The notes under the pieces: model-generated | Database searches by the model: none | Seen by the model: the letters and a program-made list of their open reading frames with translations, nothing else | Told to the model about the DNA's origin: nothing | Part shown: one piece after another, positions 32,961 through 41,906 of the stretch | Numbering within the stretch: position 1 is the first letter of the stretch | Layout: each line of letters starts with the position of its first letter | Source of the DNA: an uncultured Dysosmobacter sp. | GTDB taxonomy: Bacteria > Bacillota > Clostridia > Oscillospirales > Oscillospiraceae | Assembly: GCA_934590165.1 (NCBI GenBank) | Contig: CAKTOO010000010.1 | Coordinates: 24,746-88,745 of the forward strand | DNA length: 64,000 nucleotides | Direction of reading: 5' to 3' | Translations under genes and position numbers: made by a program

Positions 32961-34352
32961 TCAGGAAAGCCCACTCATCCGCCTGCGGAAAATACGGACA
33001 ATGAGCCTCACAGCTGCGCAGCATGCTGCCGCCTCCGCAATGGGAAAGGCCAGCCATACCAAAGAGGCGGCGTCCGGCAGCCGGGAGAGGGCCCAGGCCA
33101 GAGGGAGCGCCACCAGGATCATCCGCAGAAATGAAATGAGCAGGGAGGACAGGCCGCTGCCAAGCGCCTGACAGACACCCTGCAAAATGATGTTGGCCCC
33201 GGCGAAGAAAAAGCCGCAGGTGATGATGCGCAGGGCCGTGACGCACAGTTCCACCGCCTCGCCGGAAAGGGAGAAGCACCCGACGATCTGCCGGGCGAAG
33301 CATTGCAGCAGCAAGATGCCGCAGCCCATGATAACAGACACGGTGGTAAGGCCGCAGCGAATGGCCTCCCGGATGCGGTCTTTTTCCCGCGCGCCGTAAT
33401 TGTAGGAGATGATGGGCACGGAGGCGTTGTTCAGGCCGAAGGCGGGCATGAAGATGAAGTTTTGCAGCTTGTAATAGATGCCGTAGGCGGTGACAGCAGT
33501 GGAGGAGATGGTCCCCAAAATCAGATTCATGTCATAGGTCATAAAGGAGGTCAGCGCCTGCATAACGATGGCGGGACCGCCCACGGTGTAGATCTGTCGG
33601 ATGACGGCGGCGGAGGGACGGAGCATGGCAAGGCTGTTGGTGAGCTCTTTATTCTTTCGGAAGTGCAGGAGCGCCGCCACAGCCAAAGACGCGCACTGGC
33701 CGATGACCGTGGCGATGGCCGCTCCGGCGGTGCCCATGGCCGGCAGGCCGCAGTATCCAAATATGAACATGGGGTCCAGGACCAGATTTGTCAGGGAGCC
33801 GGTCAGCTGCCCGAGCATGGCGGCGGTGGTCTGTCCGGTGGCCTGGAGCAGCTTTTCAAAGCACATGTAGCCGATGGTGCCGAAGGAGCCCAGTGTCACG
33901 ATGCGGAGATAGGAAATGCCGAAGGCGGCGATCACCGGGTCGCTGGTCTGGCTGCGCAGGTATGCCTCCGCCCCCAGCAGGGCGAACAGCAAAACCGCCA
34001 GGTAATAGCAGATGCTCAAAAACATGGCGTTTCCCGCGATGCGGCTGGCCTGCCGGTAGTCTTTCCTGCCAAGGCTGCGGGAGAGGGTGGCGTTGACGCC
34101 CACACCGGTGCCCACGCACAGGGCCATGATGAACATCTGGACGGGAAAGGCCAGCGTCAGGGCATTCACCGCTTTGTCGCCGGCGTTGGCGATGAGGGCG
34201 GTATCGGGAATGTAGGATACGAACAGGCTGTCCACCACGTTATAAAGCGCCTGCACCAGCATGGACAGCATCATGGGCGCGCCCATGGACAGCAGCAGGC
34301 GGGGAATGGGCACGATGCCCATTTTGTTGGGACTGGGTGTGGGTTGTTCCAT
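32961..34352 (-). CDS. MATE-family multidrug/cation efflux transporter
   Basis: 463 residues with 12 hydrophobic segments, MatE repeats at about 25-185 and 250-410. Typical loops include PMMLSMLVQALYNVVDSLFVS (shown in part: MLVQALYNVVDS) and NPGFGLNNASVPIISYN-like YGAR elements. It exports cationic compounds with Na+ or H+. The gene is intact, unlike the truncated MATE copy at 50.7 kb. Ribosome site AGGAGG. A promoter and a terminator-like hairpin lie in its leader, which suggests transcription attenuation. Confidence 0.92.
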   Translation of the reverse strand: MEQPTPSPNKMGIVPIPRLLLSMGAPMMLSMLVQALYNVVDSLFVSYIPDTALIANAGDKAVNALTLAFPVQMFIMALCVGTGVGVNATLSRSLGRKDYRQASRIAGNAMFLSICYYLAVLLFALLGAEAYLRSQTSDPVIAAFGISYLRIVTLGSFGTIGYMCFEKLLQATGQTTAAMLGQLTGSLTNLVLDPMFIFGYCGLPAMGTAGAAIATVIGQCASLAVAALLHFRKNKELTNSLAMLRPSAAVIRQIYTVGGPAIVMQALTSFMTYDMNLILGTISSTAVTAYGIYYKLQNFIFMPAFGLNNASVPIISYNYGAREKDRIREAIRCGLTTVSVIMGCGILLLQCFARQIVGCFSLSGEAVELCVTALRIITCGFFFAGANIILQGVCQALGSGLSSLLISFLRMILVALPLAWALSRLPDAASLVWLAFPIAEAAACCAAVRLIVRIFRRRMSGLS

Positions 34353-34375
34353 AATGACCTCCTAAAAACAAAAAA

Positions 34376-34403
34376 GACGTGCAAGCCTCCCAGCTTGCAC
34401 GTC
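34376..34403 (-). promoter_or_regulatory. Intrinsic terminator inside the MATE leader (attenuator / riboswitch candidate)
   Basis: GACGTGCAAGC, a TGGGAG loop, GCTTGCACGTC and TTTTTT on the minus strand, ending just before the AGGAGG of the MATE gene. The transcript from the promoter at 34435-34464 would be about 75 nt long with a short GC-rich upstream arm. A perfect terminator placed before a start codon is a hallmark of attenuation. MATE genes are known targets of guanidine-IV (mepA) riboswitches, but I cannot confirm that motif by eye. Confidence 0.6.
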
Positions 34404-34434
34404 CAAATGGCGACGGTCGCGTCTGTCGGGTGCC

Positions 34435-34464
34435 ATTATACAAAGGGAGGGCGGGATTTGTCAA
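34435..34464 (-). promoter_or_regulatory. Promoter of the MATE gene
   Basis: On the minus strand TTGACA (34459-34464), 18-nt spacer, TATAAT (34435-34440). Near consensus. Confidence 0.85.
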
Positions 34465-34507
34465 GCAAATAATACAGCTTCGCCGGGGAGAAGCAGCAGA
34501 AAGAATT

Positions 34508-34536
34508 TGAATTATACAGGGAGATATACTATAATG
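34508..34536 (+). promoter_or_regulatory. Promoter of yfmF-yfmH-lgt-folD
   Basis: TTGAAT at 34508-34513, 17-nt spacer, TATAAT at 34531-34536, preceded by TAC. Confidence 0.75.
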
Positions 34537-34572
34537 TCTTCTAGAATGGAATCTGCCAAAGGAGTTGAGCAT

Positions 34573-35841
34573 GTGGAAGTGACCAGAACTCAGCTGGCGG
34601 AGGGCGTATACCTCACCTATCTGCCGGCCCGGAAATTCAAAACCAGCCTGTTGTCCGCCCAATTCGTGACGCCGCTGCGGTCGGAGACGGTCTCCGGCAA
34701 CGCCCTGCTGCCGGCTATTTTGCGCCGGGGCACGGTCAGCTGCCCGGACCTGGGGGCCCTGTCCGCCCGGCTGGATAACCTGTACGGCGCCCGTATCGAC
34801 TATACCGTCCGCAAAAAGGGCGAAAACCAGTGCGTGGGCTTTGTGGCCAGTTTTATCGATGACAGCTTTACCCCCGGATGGGAAAAGCTGCTGGAGCCGG
34901 TGGCGGAGCTTTTGGGTGAGCTGGTTTGTGACCCTGTCACCCAGCACGGGCGGTTCGTGCCGGCCTATTTTGAAAGCGAACAAACAAACCTCATCGACGC
35001 CATCCGCAGCATCGTCAACGACAAGCGGGACTATGCCGATTCCCGCCTTTTGCAGGAAATGTGCGCCGGAGAGCCCTACGGCATCAGCCGCCTGGGCAGC
35101 GAAAAGCAGGCGGAGCGGCTCCAGCCCCAGAAGCTGTACGCCCAGTACGGCCAGCTCATCGCCACCAGCCAACTGGAGCTGTTTTACAGCGGCAGCGCCT
35201 CCATGGAGCGGGTGGAGCGGGCTTTGCGGTCGGCATTTTCCACGTTGCCCCGGGAGAATATCCGGGAGATCGCTTTGGCGGCGGACCACCCCAAGCCGGC
35301 GGAGCCGAAGCTGGTGGAGGAGGAGATGGATGTGACCCAGGGAAAGTTGGGCATGGGCTTCACCTGCGGAAGCGATGATACCGCCGCCCTGCTGATGGGC
35401 AACACCCTCTTTGGAGGCAGCAGCAATTCCAAGCTGTTTTTGAATGTACGGGAAAAGCTGTCGCTGTGCTATTTCGCCTCGTCACTGTACCACCGCCAAA
35501 AGGGCATCATCACCGTGTCCTCCGGCATTGAGTTTGAAAATTACCAGAAGGCCTACGACGAGATCATGCGCCAGCTGGAGGCTGTCCAGAAGGGGGAGCT
35601 GGAGGACTGGGAGCTGGAGAGCGCCCGCAGCGTACTGCTGAACGCCTATGCCTCCATGGGAGATTCCCAGGGCAAGCTGGAGAACTTCTATATCGGACAG
35701 GCCGCCACCGGCCAGGAGGAGACGCCGGAGCTGCTGGCCCGCCAGGTGCGGGAGGTTTCCCTCCAGCGGATCTTGGACGCCATGGCCACTGTGTCCCTGG
35801 ATACGGTGTACTTCCTGAAGGGAAAGGAGGCGCAGGCATGA
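34573..35841 (+). CDS. yfmF: M16-like peptidase subunit YfmF (EF-P modification-associated)
   Basis: 422 residues, insulinase (M16) fold with two halves (about 1-200 and 210-420). The HxxEH zinc site is absent, as usual for YfmF, so it is a non-catalytic partner of YfmH. It keeps the R/Y-type substrate element near the end (LREKLSLCYFASS-like, about 294). In Bacillus YfmF/YfmH are linked to the 5-aminopentanol modification of EF-P. Start: GTG at 34573 with AAAGGAG 8 nt upstream. Its stop overlaps the yfmH start by 4 nt. Confidence 0.87.
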   Translation: MEVTRTQLAEGVYLTYLPARKFKTSLLSAQFVTPLRSETVSGNALLPAILRRGTVSCPDLGALSARLDNLYGARIDYTVRKKGENQCVGFVASFIDDSFTPGWEKLLEPVAELLGELVCDPVTQHGRFVPAYFESEQTNLIDAIRSIVNDKRDYADSRLLQEMCAGEPYGISRLGSEKQAERLQPQKLYAQYGQLIATSQLELFYSGSASMERVERALRSAFSTLPRENIREIALAADHPKPAEPKLVEEEMDVTQGKLGMGFTCGSDDTAALLMGNTLFGGSSNSKLFLNVREKLSLCYFASSLYHRQKGIITVSSGIEFENYQKAYDEIMRQLEAVQKGELEDWELESARSVLLNAYASMGDSQGKLENFYIGQAATGQEETPELLARQVREVSLQRILDAMATVSLDTVYFLKGKEAQA

Positions 35842-37103
35842 AACAGACCTTTTACGAGCGCATCGGCGAGGCCGTCTGCCGGGAGACGCTGCCCAACGGC
35901 CTGCGCATCAACATCGTGCCCAAGCGGGACTATGCCAAGAGCTATGCCTTTTTCGCCACCCGCTACGGCGGCATGGATACCCGTTTCTGCCTGAACGGCA
36001 AGTGGCTGGATACTCCGGCGGGCATCGCCCACTACCTGGAGCATAAGATGTTCGACACCAAGGAGGGCAATGCCCTTCAGGAGCTGGCCAAAAACGGCGC
36101 GGAGCCCAATGCCTTTACCTCCAACGCCATCACCGGCTATTATTTTGATTCCACCACCCATTTTGAGGAAAACCTGGAGACCTTGCTGTCCTTCGTGTCC
36201 GTGCCTTATTTCACGGAGGAGAGCGTGGCCAAGGAGCAGGGCATCATCGGCCAGGAGATCCGCATGATCGAGGACAACCCCGACTGGCAGATCTACACCC
36301 GGATGATGAAGGCCCTGTATGCCGCCAGCACTGCCCGGACCTCCATTGCCGGCACGGTGGAGAGCATCTCCCACATCACGGTGGAGACTCTGTACGACTG
36401 CCACAAGGCGTTTTATACGCCCTCCAACATGGTGCTTACCGTGGTGGGCAACGTGGACCCGATCCATGTGGTGGACATTGCCCGCCGCGTTCTGCCCCGG
36501 GAGGGCGGCCCCGCCATCCCCCGGGATTACGGCACGGAGCCGGCGCAGGTGGCCGAAAAGGAGACAAAGCTTGCCATGGAGGTGTCCTGCCCCCAGTTTT
36601 TGACGGGCTTCAAATGCACCCCTGCGGAGGACGGCGAGGGATATATGCGCCAAAGCCTCATCGGTGACATGGCCTGCGACATCCTGCTGGGAGATTCCAG
36701 TCCCCTGTACCTGCGGCTCTATGACCAGGGACTCATCAACACCAGCTTCGGCGGCGCCTATGAGATGATGCCCGGCGTGGCGTACCTGTACGCCGGCGGT
36801 GACAGCAAGGACGCCCGGGCCGTCACGGCGGAGATCCAGAAGGAAGCGATCCGGCTGGTGGAGGAGGGCATCGATGAGGACTTCTACCAGCGGGTGCGGC
36901 GAGCCTCCTTCGGCTCCAACCTCCGGGGCTTGAACTCCTTTGAGAATATCGCGGTATCCCTGTCGGAGGGATACTTCCATGGGTATGACCCCTTCCGGTT
37001 CCCCCAGGTATTCGATACGATCACGAAAGATGACATCACGGCGTTCCTGCGGGAGAATCTGACCGCTGACCGGGCGGTCCTCAGCGAGATCGTGCCCAAG
37101 TGA
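35838..37103 (+). CDS. yfmH: M16-family zinc peptidase YfmH (EF-P modification-associated)
   Basis: 421 residues. The inverted zinc motif is present as H65-Y-L-E68-H69 followed by KMFDTKEGNALQELAKNGA, with the third ligand Glu expected around residue 145 (GQEIRMIEDNPDW). The second M16 half lies at about 230-420. It forms a catalytic/non-catalytic pair with YfmF, like MPP or other M16B heterodimers. It begins in an ATGA overlap and is followed 22 nt later by lgt. Confidence 0.9.
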   Translation: MKQTFYERIGEAVCRETLPNGLRINIVPKRDYAKSYAFFATRYGGMDTRFCLNGKWLDTPAGIAHYLEHKMFDTKEGNALQELAKNGAEPNAFTSNAITGYYFDSTTHFEENLETLLSFVSVPYFTEESVAKEQGIIGQEIRMIEDNPDWQIYTRMMKALYAASTARTSIAGTVESISHITVETLYDCHKAFYTPSNMVLTVVGNVDPIHVVDIARRVLPREGGPAIPRDYGTEPAQVAEKETKLAMEVSCPQFLTGFKCTPAEDGEGYMRQSLIGDMACDILLGDSSPLYLRLYDQGLINTSFGGAYEMMPGVAYLYAGGDSKDARAVTAEIQKEAIRLVEEGIDEDFYQRVRRASFGSNLRGLNSFENIAVSLSEGYFHGYDPFRFPQVFDTITKDDITAFLRENLTADRAVLSEIVPK

Positions 37104-37125
37104 CCCAAGAAAGGAAGTAACCCAA

Positions 37126-38130
37126 TTGACAGCTTTGAGTAATATGCCCATCAGCTTTCCCGGCCTGTTCGGCGACTGGGAGTGCAACATCGACCCCATC
37201 GCCATCCACATCGGCCACGGCGTATATTGGTATGGTATCATCCTGGCCCTGGGAATGCTGGCGGGCTTGCTGCTTTGCATGAAGCAGGCCAAGCACTTTG
37301 GCCTGACGGAGGACAACGTGCTGGACATGGTGCTGTGGGCGGTGCCCGCCTGCATCGTCGGCGCCCGGCTCTACTATGTTCTGTTTTACCTGGACCTGTA
37401 CCGGACGGCAGACGGCGGACTGGACTGGGGCAGTATGGTCGCCATTTGGGACGGCGGCCTCGCCATTTACGGCGCCGTCATCATGGGCTTTGCGGTGGCG
37501 GTCCTGTATACCCGGAAAAAGAAGCTGAAGCTCTGGGCCATGACGGACCTGTGCGTCATGGGGCTGCTCATCGGCCAGTCCATTGGCCGGTGGGGTAATT
37601 TTGTGAACCGGGAGGCCTTTGGCGCCGAGACCACCCTGCCCTGGCGGATGCGCCTGTGGACCAGCACCTATCAGTATATTGAAGTACACCCCACCTTTTT
37701 TTATGAGAGCCTTTGGAATCTGATCGGCTTGCTGCTGGTGCTGTTTGTCATCACCAAGGGCCGCCGGTTTGATGGCGAAAATACCTGTTTTTACTTCCTG
37801 TGGTACGGCCTTGGCCGCACTTGGATAGAGAGCCTGCGGACGGACAGCCTGTATCTGTTTGACTGGACGTTCATGGGCTCACCCATCCGGGTCTCCCAGG
37901 CGCTGAGCATCGTGCTGGTGGTGGTTTCTGCCTGTATACTGGTGGTCAACCTCCACTTCCGGCGCCATGATCCGGCGGACCTGCTGGTAAACCAGGTGGC
38001 CGCCAGAGAAGCAGATGCTTTGGAGGAGGCTCCGGAAGGGGAAACGGCTCCGGAGGAACATGAAACTTTGGATACGGCGGAGCGCCGGACAGATGAACGG
38101 GAGGAAACAAGCGATGGCAGTGAGAATTGA
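37126..38130 (+). CDS. lgt: Prolipoprotein diacylglyceryl transferase
   Basis: 334 residues, seven transmembrane segments. It transfers diacylglyceryl to the lipobox Cys of prolipoproteins. The Lgt signature GRWGNFVNREAFG is at about 152-164, and GLAIYGA and the family HPTFFYESLWN box follow. I use the TTG at 37126 (AAGGAAG 8 nt upstream). The ATG six codons later has no ribosome site. The C-terminal tail (about 290-334) is an acidic extension. It overlaps folD by 17 nt. Confidence 0.93.
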   Translation: MTALSNMPISFPGLFGDWECNIDPIAIHIGHGVYWYGIILALGMLAGLLLCMKQAKHFGLTEDNVLDMVLWAVPACIVGARLYYVLFYLDLYRTADGGLDWGSMVAIWDGGLAIYGAVIMGFAVAVLYTRKKKLKLWAMTDLCVMGLLIGQSIGRWGNFVNREAFGAETTLPWRMRLWTSTYQYIEVHPTFFYESLWNLIGLLLVLFVITKGRRFDGENTCFYFLWYGLGRTWIESLRTDSLYLFDWTFMGSPIRVSQALSIVLVVVSACILVVNLHFRRHDPADLLVNQVAAREADALEEAPEGETAPEEHETLDTAERRTDEREETSDGSEN

Positions 38131-38956
38131 CGGCAAGGCCCTGGCGGCCAAAGTGAAGGCCCGGGCGGCGGAGGGGGCGAAGGACCTGCCCCGCAAGCCC
38201 GGCCTGGCGGTGATTTTGGTGGGCGATAATCAGGCCTCCCGTGTCTATGTCACCGGCAAGGAAAAGGACTGCGCCGAGTGCGGCTTTTTGAGTTTTGAGT
38301 ACAAGTTGCCGGCAGAGACCACCCAGGCGGAGCTGCTGGGGCTCATTGACCGGCTCAACGGTGACGAAGCGGTGGATGGCATCCTGGTACAGCTTCCTCT
38401 GCCGGAACATCTGAACGAGGACCAGGTCCTGAACGCTATTCACCCGGAGAAGGATGTGGATTGCTTCCATCCCTTCAACGTGGGACGGCTGGTCATCGGT
38501 GACCCGGTGTTCCTGCCCTGCACGCCTGCCGGCGTCATGGAGATGCTGAAGGAGTATGACATCCCCGTGGCCGGGAAGCACTGCGTGGTGCTGGGCCGCA
38601 GCAACATCGTGGGCAAGCCCATGGGTGCGCTGCTGTTGCAGCAGAGCGGTACCGTCACCACCTGCCATTCCCGGACACCGGACCTGGCGTCCTTTACCCG
38701 CCAGGCGGACATTCTGGTGTCCGCCGTGGGCCGGGTGGGCCTTGTCACTGGCGACATGGTGAAAAAGGGTGCTGTGGTCATTGATGTGGCCATGAACCGC
38801 AACGCCGAGGGCAAGCTCTGCGGCGATGTGGACTACCCCTCTGTGGAGCCCAAGGCCTCTTACATCACGCCGGTCCCCGGCGGCGTGGGTCCCATGACTC
38901 GAGCCATGCTGATGGAAAACCTGCTGACTGCCGCCCGGCGGCACCAGGGCAAGTAA
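38114..38956 (+). CDS. folD: Methylenetetrahydrofolate dehydrogenase / cyclohydrolase
   Basis: 280 residues, bifunctional FolD: converts 5,10-methylene-THF to 10-formyl-THF via NADP+. Motifs: VILVGDNQASRVYV (about 35), VDGILVQLPLPEH (about 83), DVDCFHPFNVG (about 112) and GRSNIVGKPMG (about 161). The PGGVGPMT signature is near 256. The ATG at 38114 has GGAGG 9 nt upstream and lies inside the end of lgt. A strong terminator follows. Confidence 0.95.
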   Translation: MAVRIDGKALAAKVKARAAEGAKDLPRKPGLAVILVGDNQASRVYVTGKEKDCAECGFLSFEYKLPAETTQAELLGLIDRLNGDEAVDGILVQLPLPEHLNEDQVLNAIHPEKDVDCFHPFNVGRLVIGDPVFLPCTPAGVMEMLKEYDIPVAGKHCVVLGRSNIVGKPMGALLLQQSGTVTTCHSRTPDLASFTRQADILVSAVGRVGLVTGDMVKKGAVVIDVAMNRNAEGKLCGDVDYPSVEPKASYITPVPGGVGPMTRAMLMENLLTAARRHQGK

Positions 38957-38969
38957 GAGTTGATAATGA

Positions 38970-39007
38970 AAAACCTCCGTGCCAGTTTACGGCACGGAGG
39001 TTTTTTT
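38970..39007 (+). terminator. Terminator of yfmF-yfmH-lgt-folD
   Basis: CCTCCGTGCC, a 7-nt loop, GGCACGGAGG followed by TTTTTTT. A-rich on the other side, so it also serves the convergent PAP2 gene. Confidence 0.92.
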
Positions 39008-39014
39008 GCAGAGC

Positions 39015-39671
39015 TCAGTCCCGGTCTACGGCGGGGCGGAAGCGGCGGAGGCTGCGACAGTTGTACAGAGGAAGGCCCACCGCCAGCGCCAGGCACAGGC
39101 CGCTTGCTACGTCGAGCACGGAATGCTGCTTGATAAACAGGGTGGACAGGCAGATGAGGACTGCCAGAATGGTGACAGCCTCCCGCGGGAGCTTCCGGCC
39201 TTGCAGAGAGGGGGTATTTCTCACAGCCCAGGCGGCACCGATGGCTCCCACCACATGGACGGAGGGGAACACATTGGTGTTGGTGTCGATGGCGTACAGT
39301 CCTGCAACCAGGCGGGTGAGGGGATTGTCCCGGGGCATGGCCGCAGGCCGCAGGTCCTGGCCGTTGGGTATCAGCAGCCAGACAAGCTCACTGAGGAAGA
39401 AGGTCAGGGCAAGAAAGCGCATATACCGGCGAAAGCCCTCCCGGTCCTTCCACAGCAGCCAAAGCCCCACTGCCACCAGCAGAGGATACCACAGACAGTA
39501 TGGGATGACGAACCACTCACAAAAGGGAATATAGCCGTCCAGCCAGGTTTGCGTCGGCCAGTAGCCGGTGACCACCACACGTTCGATCACAAAAAAGGAC
39601 AGCAGATACACCGGAAGCCATAAAACATATTTCAGCTCCCCCCAGGGGAAGCGGCGCAGAGCATTGCGCAA
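39015..39671 (-). CDS. PAP2-superfamily membrane phosphatase
   Basis: 218 residues with about six hydrophobic segments. PAP2 (type 2 phosphatidic acid phosphatase) motifs are visible as FPSVHVVGA (motif 2, about 139-147) and KQHSVLDV (motif 3, about 186-193). Motif 1 (KxxxxxxRP) is not clear: RDNPLTR precedes it. It probably dephosphorylates a lipid phosphate such as undecaprenyl pyrophosphate. I prefer the TTG at 39671 with GAGGTG upstream. A GTG three codons earlier is possible. Confidence 0.8.
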   Translation of the reverse strand: MRNALRRFPWGELKYVLWLPVYLLSFFVIERVVVTGYWPTQTWLDGYIPFCEWFVIPYCLWYPLLVAVGLWLLWKDREGFRRYMRFLALTFFLSELVWLLIPNGQDLRPAAMPRDNPLTRLVAGLYAIDTNTNVFPSVHVVGAIGAAWAVRNTPSLQGRKLPREAVTILAVLICLSTLFIKQHSVLDVASGLCLALAVGLPLYNCRSLRRFRPAVDRD

Positions 39672-39775
39672 ACTGCTCACCTCGTATCGCGGACTCGTAA
39701 TTAACGGGTAGCATAGCACACAAGCCCTGTCAAATCTATGGATAATTTGCAAACAAAATGTTAAAAAATTAAAAA

Positions 39776-39801
39776 GGTGCCGCTGCGAACGCAGCGGCAC
39801 C
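39776..39801 (-). terminator. Terminator of the nucleoside ABC permease operon
   Basis: GGTGCCGCTGCG and CGCAGCGGCACC with a 2-nt loop, followed by TTTTT on the minus strand, 10 nt after the last permease stop. Confidence 0.9.
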
Positions 39802-39810
39802 GGGAAAAAT

Positions 39811-40800
39811 TCAGCGTTCTTCACGGAAGTAGGGCAGGCCCAAACTGGCAGGCGGCTGGTTTTCCCGCTTTTTCCGCAGGGAGATGCCGATGAGCACAGC
39901 GATGGTCACCAGATAAGGCAGCATCTTGAAAAGCTCAATAGAGTCCCGGCCCAGATTGGGGATGACCAGGTAGATCCAAAACAGCAGGCCGAACAGGTAA
40001 GAACCCCAGATGGCGTTGACGGAGCGCCAGGTGGCGAAGATGACCAGGGCCACGGCCAGCCAGCCCAGAGACTCGATGGTGCCGTCGTTGGCCCAGGTGC
40101 CCTTGATATAGTCCATGGTGTAGTACAGGCCGCCAAGTCCGGAGATACCGGCGCCCACGCAGGTAGCCAGATACTTGTAGCGGGTGACGTTGATGCCCGC
40201 CGCGTCGGCGGTGGCGGGATTTTCACCAACGGCCCGGAGATTCAGGCCCTTCCGGGTGCGGTTCAGGAACCAGTGCATGGCGATGGCCACAACGATGGCC
40301 AGGTACACCATGAAGCCGTAGTTGAACAGCAAAGCGCCCACAGTGCCGAGATTAGAAAGGCCCGGGATGGTGGCCCGGTACACGGAGCTGGTGGCAGCAA
40401 CAGAGATCTGGCCCACGCCGCCGGCCATGGTGTTGAGGCTGCCGCCGAAGAAGTTGGCGACACCGCCTCCAAAAATGGTCAGCGTCAGGCCGGTGACGTT
40501 TTGGTTGGCCCGGAGAGTAATGGTCAGGAAGCTGTATAGCAGTCCGCCCAGTGCGGCGGCCAGGAAAGCGGCGATGAAGCTCACCAGCAGGCAGATGACA
40601 GGGGAGGGGTCCGGATTGTTGAACTCGTAAAAGAAGGAAGCTGCCAGACCTGAAATGCCGCCCAGGTACATGATGCCGGGGACGCCCAGATTCAGGTTGC
40701 CGGATTTCTCCGTCAGGATCTCGCCGATGGAGCCGTACATAATGACGGTGCCGAAGCAGACAGAGGATTGCAGCAGACGGATCACTTGCGCAAGAGTCAT
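39811..40800 (-). CDS. Nucleoside-type ABC transporter permease (second subunit)
   Basis: 329 residues, about nine transmembrane segments, BPD_transp_2 family. EKSGNLNLGVPGIMYLGG near residue 30-48 is the EAA-like/early signature of BMP-associated permeases (NupC/YufQ type), and the AVGENPATADAAGIN loop (about 191-205) contacts the ATPase. Its ATG overlaps the previous stop by 4 nt. Together with the next two genes and the BMP lipoprotein it forms a purine nucleoside-like uptake system. Confidence 0.9.
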   Translation of the reverse strand: MTLAQVIRLLQSSVCFGTVIMYGSIGEILTEKSGNLNLGVPGIMYLGGISGLAASFFYEFNNPDPSPVICLLVSFIAAFLAAALGGLLYSFLTITLRANQNVTGLTLTIFGGGVANFFGGSLNTMAGGVGQISVAATSSVYRATIPGLSNLGTVGALLFNYGFMVYLAIVVAIAMHWFLNRTRKGLNLRAVGENPATADAAGINVTRYKYLATCVGAGISGLGGLYYTMDYIKGTWANDGTIESLGWLAVALVIFATWRSVNAIWGSYLFGLLFWIYLVIPNLGRDSIELFKMLPYLVTIAVLIGISLRKKRENQPPASLGLPYFREER

Positions 40801-41906
40801 TTGTTCTCGGCCTCCTTTCCGCTCCGCAGGATGACGCGGTAATTGATGAAGAACTCACTGCCCAGAATAAAGAACAGGATGATGCCGGTGATGATGTTGG
40901 AGGCGTAGTCGTTCAGATTGAACTGGGAGGCGATCTGAATGGCGCCCTTCTGCAAAAATACCAGCAGCAGCGAAATGAGGATCATGACGAAGGTGTTGAA
41001 CTGGGCCAGCCAGGCCACAATGATGGCGGTGAAGCCCCGGCCGCCGGCGGTAGAGGTGGAGATGGTGTGGCTGGAGCCGGCCACGGCAATGAAGCCCGCC
41101 AGACCGCAGATGGCGCCGGAGATGGCCATGGTGCGGATGGTGACCTTTTTCACGCTGATGCCGGCGTAGCGGGCGGTATTTTCAGAGTCGCCCACCACGG
41201 TGATCTCGTAGCCCTGCTTGGAGTATTTCAGATAGATATACATGCCAATGGTCAGCGCCAGTACCAGAATGACGTTGAGACCGTAAGTCTGACCGAACAC
41301 GGAGGGGAACCAGCCGGCCTTGGTGGCCTGGTTAATGACGCCCACGGTGTTGGAGCCCTTCGGGTTTTCCCACAGGGCCACGCAGTAGCTGGTCAGCTGG
41401 ATGGCCACGTAGTTCATCATCAAAGTAAACAGGGTCTCGTTGGTATTCCAGATTGCCTTGAAAGTGGCGGGAATGACGCCCCACAGGCAGCCGCCGAGGA
41501 TGCTCACCACCGCCATGAGGACCAGCAGCGCCGGTGTGGGGATGCTGCTGCCGAAGGCCCGCATGAAGCCGGCCGTGATGATGCCGCCGATGAGCACCTG
41601 TCCCTCGGCACCGATATTCCAGAATTTCATCTTAAAAGCGGGAGCCAGGCCCACGCCAATGCACAGCAGCATCATGGTATCCCGAATGGTGACCCAGGAG
41701 CGCTTGGATGTGCCGAAGGCACCGTTAAAAATGGCCTTGTACACCTGAACGGGGTTCAGCTTGGTGACGGCGAAAATGAAAATGCCGCTGACCACCAAGG
41801 ACAGCAGAACCGCCGTCAGGCGGATAGCGTAGGCCTTGGGGCGGGAGATGCCGTCCCGCTTGGCGATGCGAAGCAGAGGCTCCTTGGAATTATTCGCAGT
41901 ACTCAT
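40797..41906 (-). CDS. Nucleoside-type ABC transporter permease (first subunit)
   Basis: 369 residues, N-terminal cytosolic stretch (1-25) then about nine transmembrane segments, BPD_transp_2 family (NupB/YufP type). KFWNIGAEGQVLIGG (about 93-107) and the VVGDSENTARYAGIS loop (about 230) are family signatures. The ATG at 41906 overlaps the ATPase stop by 4 nt and has a GGAGGGGGAG ribosome site. Confidence 0.9.
   Translation of the reverse strand: MSTANNSKEPLLRIAKRDGISRPKAYAIRLTAVLLSLVVSGIFIFAVTKLNPVQVYKAIFNGAFGTSKRSWVTIRDTMMLLCIGVGLAPAFKMKFWNIGAEGQVLIGGIITAGFMRAFGSSIPTPALLVLMAVVSILGGCLWGVIPATFKAIWNTNETLFTLMMNYVAIQLTSYCVALWENPKGSNTVGVINQATKAGWFPSVFGQTYGLNVILVLALTIGMYIYLKYSKQGYEITVVGDSENTARYAGISVKKVTIRTMAISGAICGLAGFIAVAGSSHTISTSTAGGRGFTAIIVAWLAQFNTFVMILISLLLVFLQKGAIQIASQFNLNDYASNIITGIILFFILGSEFFINYRVILRSGKEAENK

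Noticed and set aside
35688..37355. Long minus-strand frame over yfmF/yfmH/lgt
   Set aside because: Spans three real plus-strand genes with conserved motifs; no ribosome site.
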